From contig JACFNW010000122.1 in assembly GCA_019454665.1 (NCBI GenBank), positions 1 to 6,750 of the forward strand: 6,750 bases of DNA, given 5' to 3'. Origin of the DNA: Fimbriimonadaceae bacterium. Its GTDB lineage: Bacteria > Armatimonadota > Fimbriimonadia > Fimbriimonadales > Fimbriimonadaceae. Below the pieces are notes generated by a model. It was not told where the DNA came from. It searched no databases and saw nothing but the letters and a program-made list of their open reading frames with translations. The translations under genes were made by a program, and so were the position numbers. Shown here one piece after another: positions 6,020-6,750 of the stretch (positions are counted from its first letter, which is position 1; each line of letters begins with the position of its first letter).

Positions 6020-6157
6020 GCCGTGTGCGGCTTGCGCCCGAGCACGGCCAACCAACGTCCCCAGCGCCCAATGGCGTTGGAGGACTCGACCCAGGGAAAC
6101 CAACCCTGGACAATGTTCGAAGACGACGAGCCTTCGGGTGCCCGCGTTCAGGCGGGC
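6020..6157. repeat. Series of four closely spaced inverted repeats
   Basis: Four separate stems follow one another: GCCGTG/CACGGC (6020-6025 and 6043-6048), CCAACG/CGTTGG (6052-6057 and 6075-6080), CCAGGG/CCCTGG (6091-6096 and 6104-6109) and GCCCGC/GCGGGC (6140-6145 and 6152-6157). Each has a perfect six-base-pair stem. The stretch 5989-6208 contains no convincing gene; open frames across it differ in every frame and strand and are Arg-rich, as expected from GC-rich noncoding DNA. If transcribed from the minus strand it would form a structured leader for the 92-codon gene. Confidence 0.6.
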
Positions 6158-6208
6158 GGGCGTCGCGGTGGTGAAATCGTGGATCTCTTAGCTGCTCGTT
6201 ACCGCATG

Positions 6209-6360
6209 GGAAAATGCCGACCCCGAGATGTGGAGGCGCGTGTCCGCCACCCCCGGGGTCGAGTCCATTGCAGATTGAAATCTCGTCGGAACACGTCCCG
6301 TCGAGGCTAGAGAAGGAGGATAGTGAAGCAAAAGCGTCGTTCGGCGGACGCAGTGACCCC
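6209..6360. repeat. Direct repeat copy 1, with flanking hairpin
   Basis: The hairpin has outer arms CGACCCCG/CGGGGTCG (6218-6225 and 6254-6261) and inner arms GTGGAGG/CCGCCAC (6230-6236 and 6244-6250, one mismatch). It is followed by a core of about 105 bases starting GGGGTCGAGTCCATTGCA. The core contains a second weak stem CTCG-T-CGG/CCG-T-CGAG, the purine block AGAAGGAGGAT, and a GCGTC/GACGC stem. It differs from copy 2 at about 10 core positions. Confidence 0.85.
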
Positions 6361-6414
6361 TGGAAACCAGAGGCGCGAACCGCTGCGCGGCCTTCTCCGT
6401 GCAAAGGAAAGGGT

Positions 6415-6556
6415 GACCCAGGCGGCGACAGCGAGCTGCCCTCGCCGCCGGGGTCGAGTCCATTGCAAGTTGAAATCTCGTCGGAACGCATCCCGCCGAG
6501 GCTAGAGAAGGAGGATGGTGAAGCAAAAACGTCGTTCGGCGGGCGCACTGACGCCC
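6415..6556. repeat. Direct repeat copy 2, with a hairpin of different sequence but the same shape
   Basis: The core begins 195 bases after that of copy 1 (GTCGAG at 6453 against 6258). The hairpin here is GACCC-A-GGCGGCGA (6415-6428) with TCGCCGCC-G-GGGTC (6442-6455), 13 paired positions with one mismatch. Its arm sequence is unlike copies 1 and 3 except for the outermost GACCC/GGGTC. The stretch between this copy and the next (6557-6628) contains two more hairpins, CGGGC AAA GCCCG (6565-6577) and CGGCC/GGCCG (6580-6596). Confidence 0.85.
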
Positions 6557-6628
6557 CCGGAACTCGGGCAAAGCCCGTTCGGCCATGGATGGGCCGGATG
6601 CCGCTACCCACGGGCGCCTCCTCGCAAC

Positions 6629-6750
6629 AGGAAAAGTGCGACCCCGAGATGTGGAGGGGCGTGCCCGCCACCCCCGGGGTCGAGTCCATTGCAGTTTGAA
6701 ATCTCGTCGGAACGCATCCCGCCGAGGCTAGAGAAGGAGGATGGTGAAGC
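6629..6750. repeat. Direct repeat copy 3, cut off by the window edge
   Basis: The core begins 226 bases after that of copy 2 (GTCGAG at 6679). Outer arms CGACCCCG/CGGGGTCG (6639-6646 and 6675-6682) match copy 1, and the inner stem GTGGAGGG/CCCGCCAC is one pair longer than in copy 1. Over the 75 core bases visible it differs from copy 2 at only two positions, both in the variable triplet after CCATTGCA. The array probably continues beyond the window. Confidence 0.85.

Noticed and set aside
5702..6103. Alternative 133-codon frame on the minus strand overlapping the 92-codon gene
   Set aside because: It is rich in Arg and His, lacks a ribosome-binding site, and crosses the hairpin series. The overlapping 92-codon frame has a start signal and more balanced composition.
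6214..6699. Open frame of 161 codons on the plus strand and 234 codons on the minus strand across the repeats
   Set aside because: Both strands stay open because stops are rare in this GC-rich repeat. The frames run through hairpins and the content is Pro/Ser/Gly/Arg-rich without domain features.
6209..6750. CRISPR array
   Set aside because: The repeat core is over 100 bases and the spacing is 195 and 226 bases with hairpins in between. This does not fit short repeats with uniform spacers.
6209..6750. Integron attC sites or gene-cassette array
   Set aside because: No GTTRRRY/RYYYAAC core pair is visible around the hairpins, and no integrase is in the window.

Overview
The window is GC-rich bacterial DNA with tightly packed genes and a high-GC third codon position. 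No rRNA, tRNA or marker gene beyond era allows firm placement. A large GH42-like protein with Arg/Pro/Glu-rich tails, together with the overall style, would fit a bacterium such as an Armatimonadota/Planctomycetota-type lineage, but that is a weak inference.

Layout. Positions 2-223 (+) hold the C-terminal end of an unidentified membrane protein that starts outside the window. It converges on a three-gene minus-strand operon across an elaborate composite hairpin at 239-280. The operon, read from right to left, is: a HAD-family phosphatase (5194-4496); a 1089-residue protein with a glycoside hydrolase 42-like core and long disordered, arginine-rich tails (4509-1240); and the ribosome-assembly GTPase Era (1236-328). 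The first two genes overlap by 14 bases. The last two are 3 bases apart, with the era ribosome-binding site inside the end of the upstream gene. The three are almost certainly co-transcribed and probably translationally coupled.

Upstream of the operon, on the same strand, lies a good sigma-70-type promoter (TTGACA, 17 bases, TAAAGT; 5541-5513). It is followed by about 230 bases of strongly folding sequence and then an intrinsic terminator (5301-5268), which sits before the HAD start codon. This looks either like a free-standing structured small RNA or like an attenuated operon leader. It contains a CCAA tetranucleotide repeat, a Shine-Dalgarno-like AGGAGG locked in a stem, and a second anti-Shine-Dalgarno-like segment next to the terminator.

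Further right, still on the minus strand, is a small unrecognised gene of 92 codons (5988-5710) with its own ribosome-binding site. It is followed by a hairpin and a strong intrinsic terminator (5652-5597). Upstream of it, 6020-6157 contains four closely spaced inverted repeats. From 6209 to the window edge there is a cluster of three direct repeats, about 90% or more identical in their core and spaced 195 and 226 bases apart. Each is preceded by a large hairpin. The hairpin arm sequence differs between copies while the pairing is kept. The repeat family and the structured leader are the least ordinary parts of this window.
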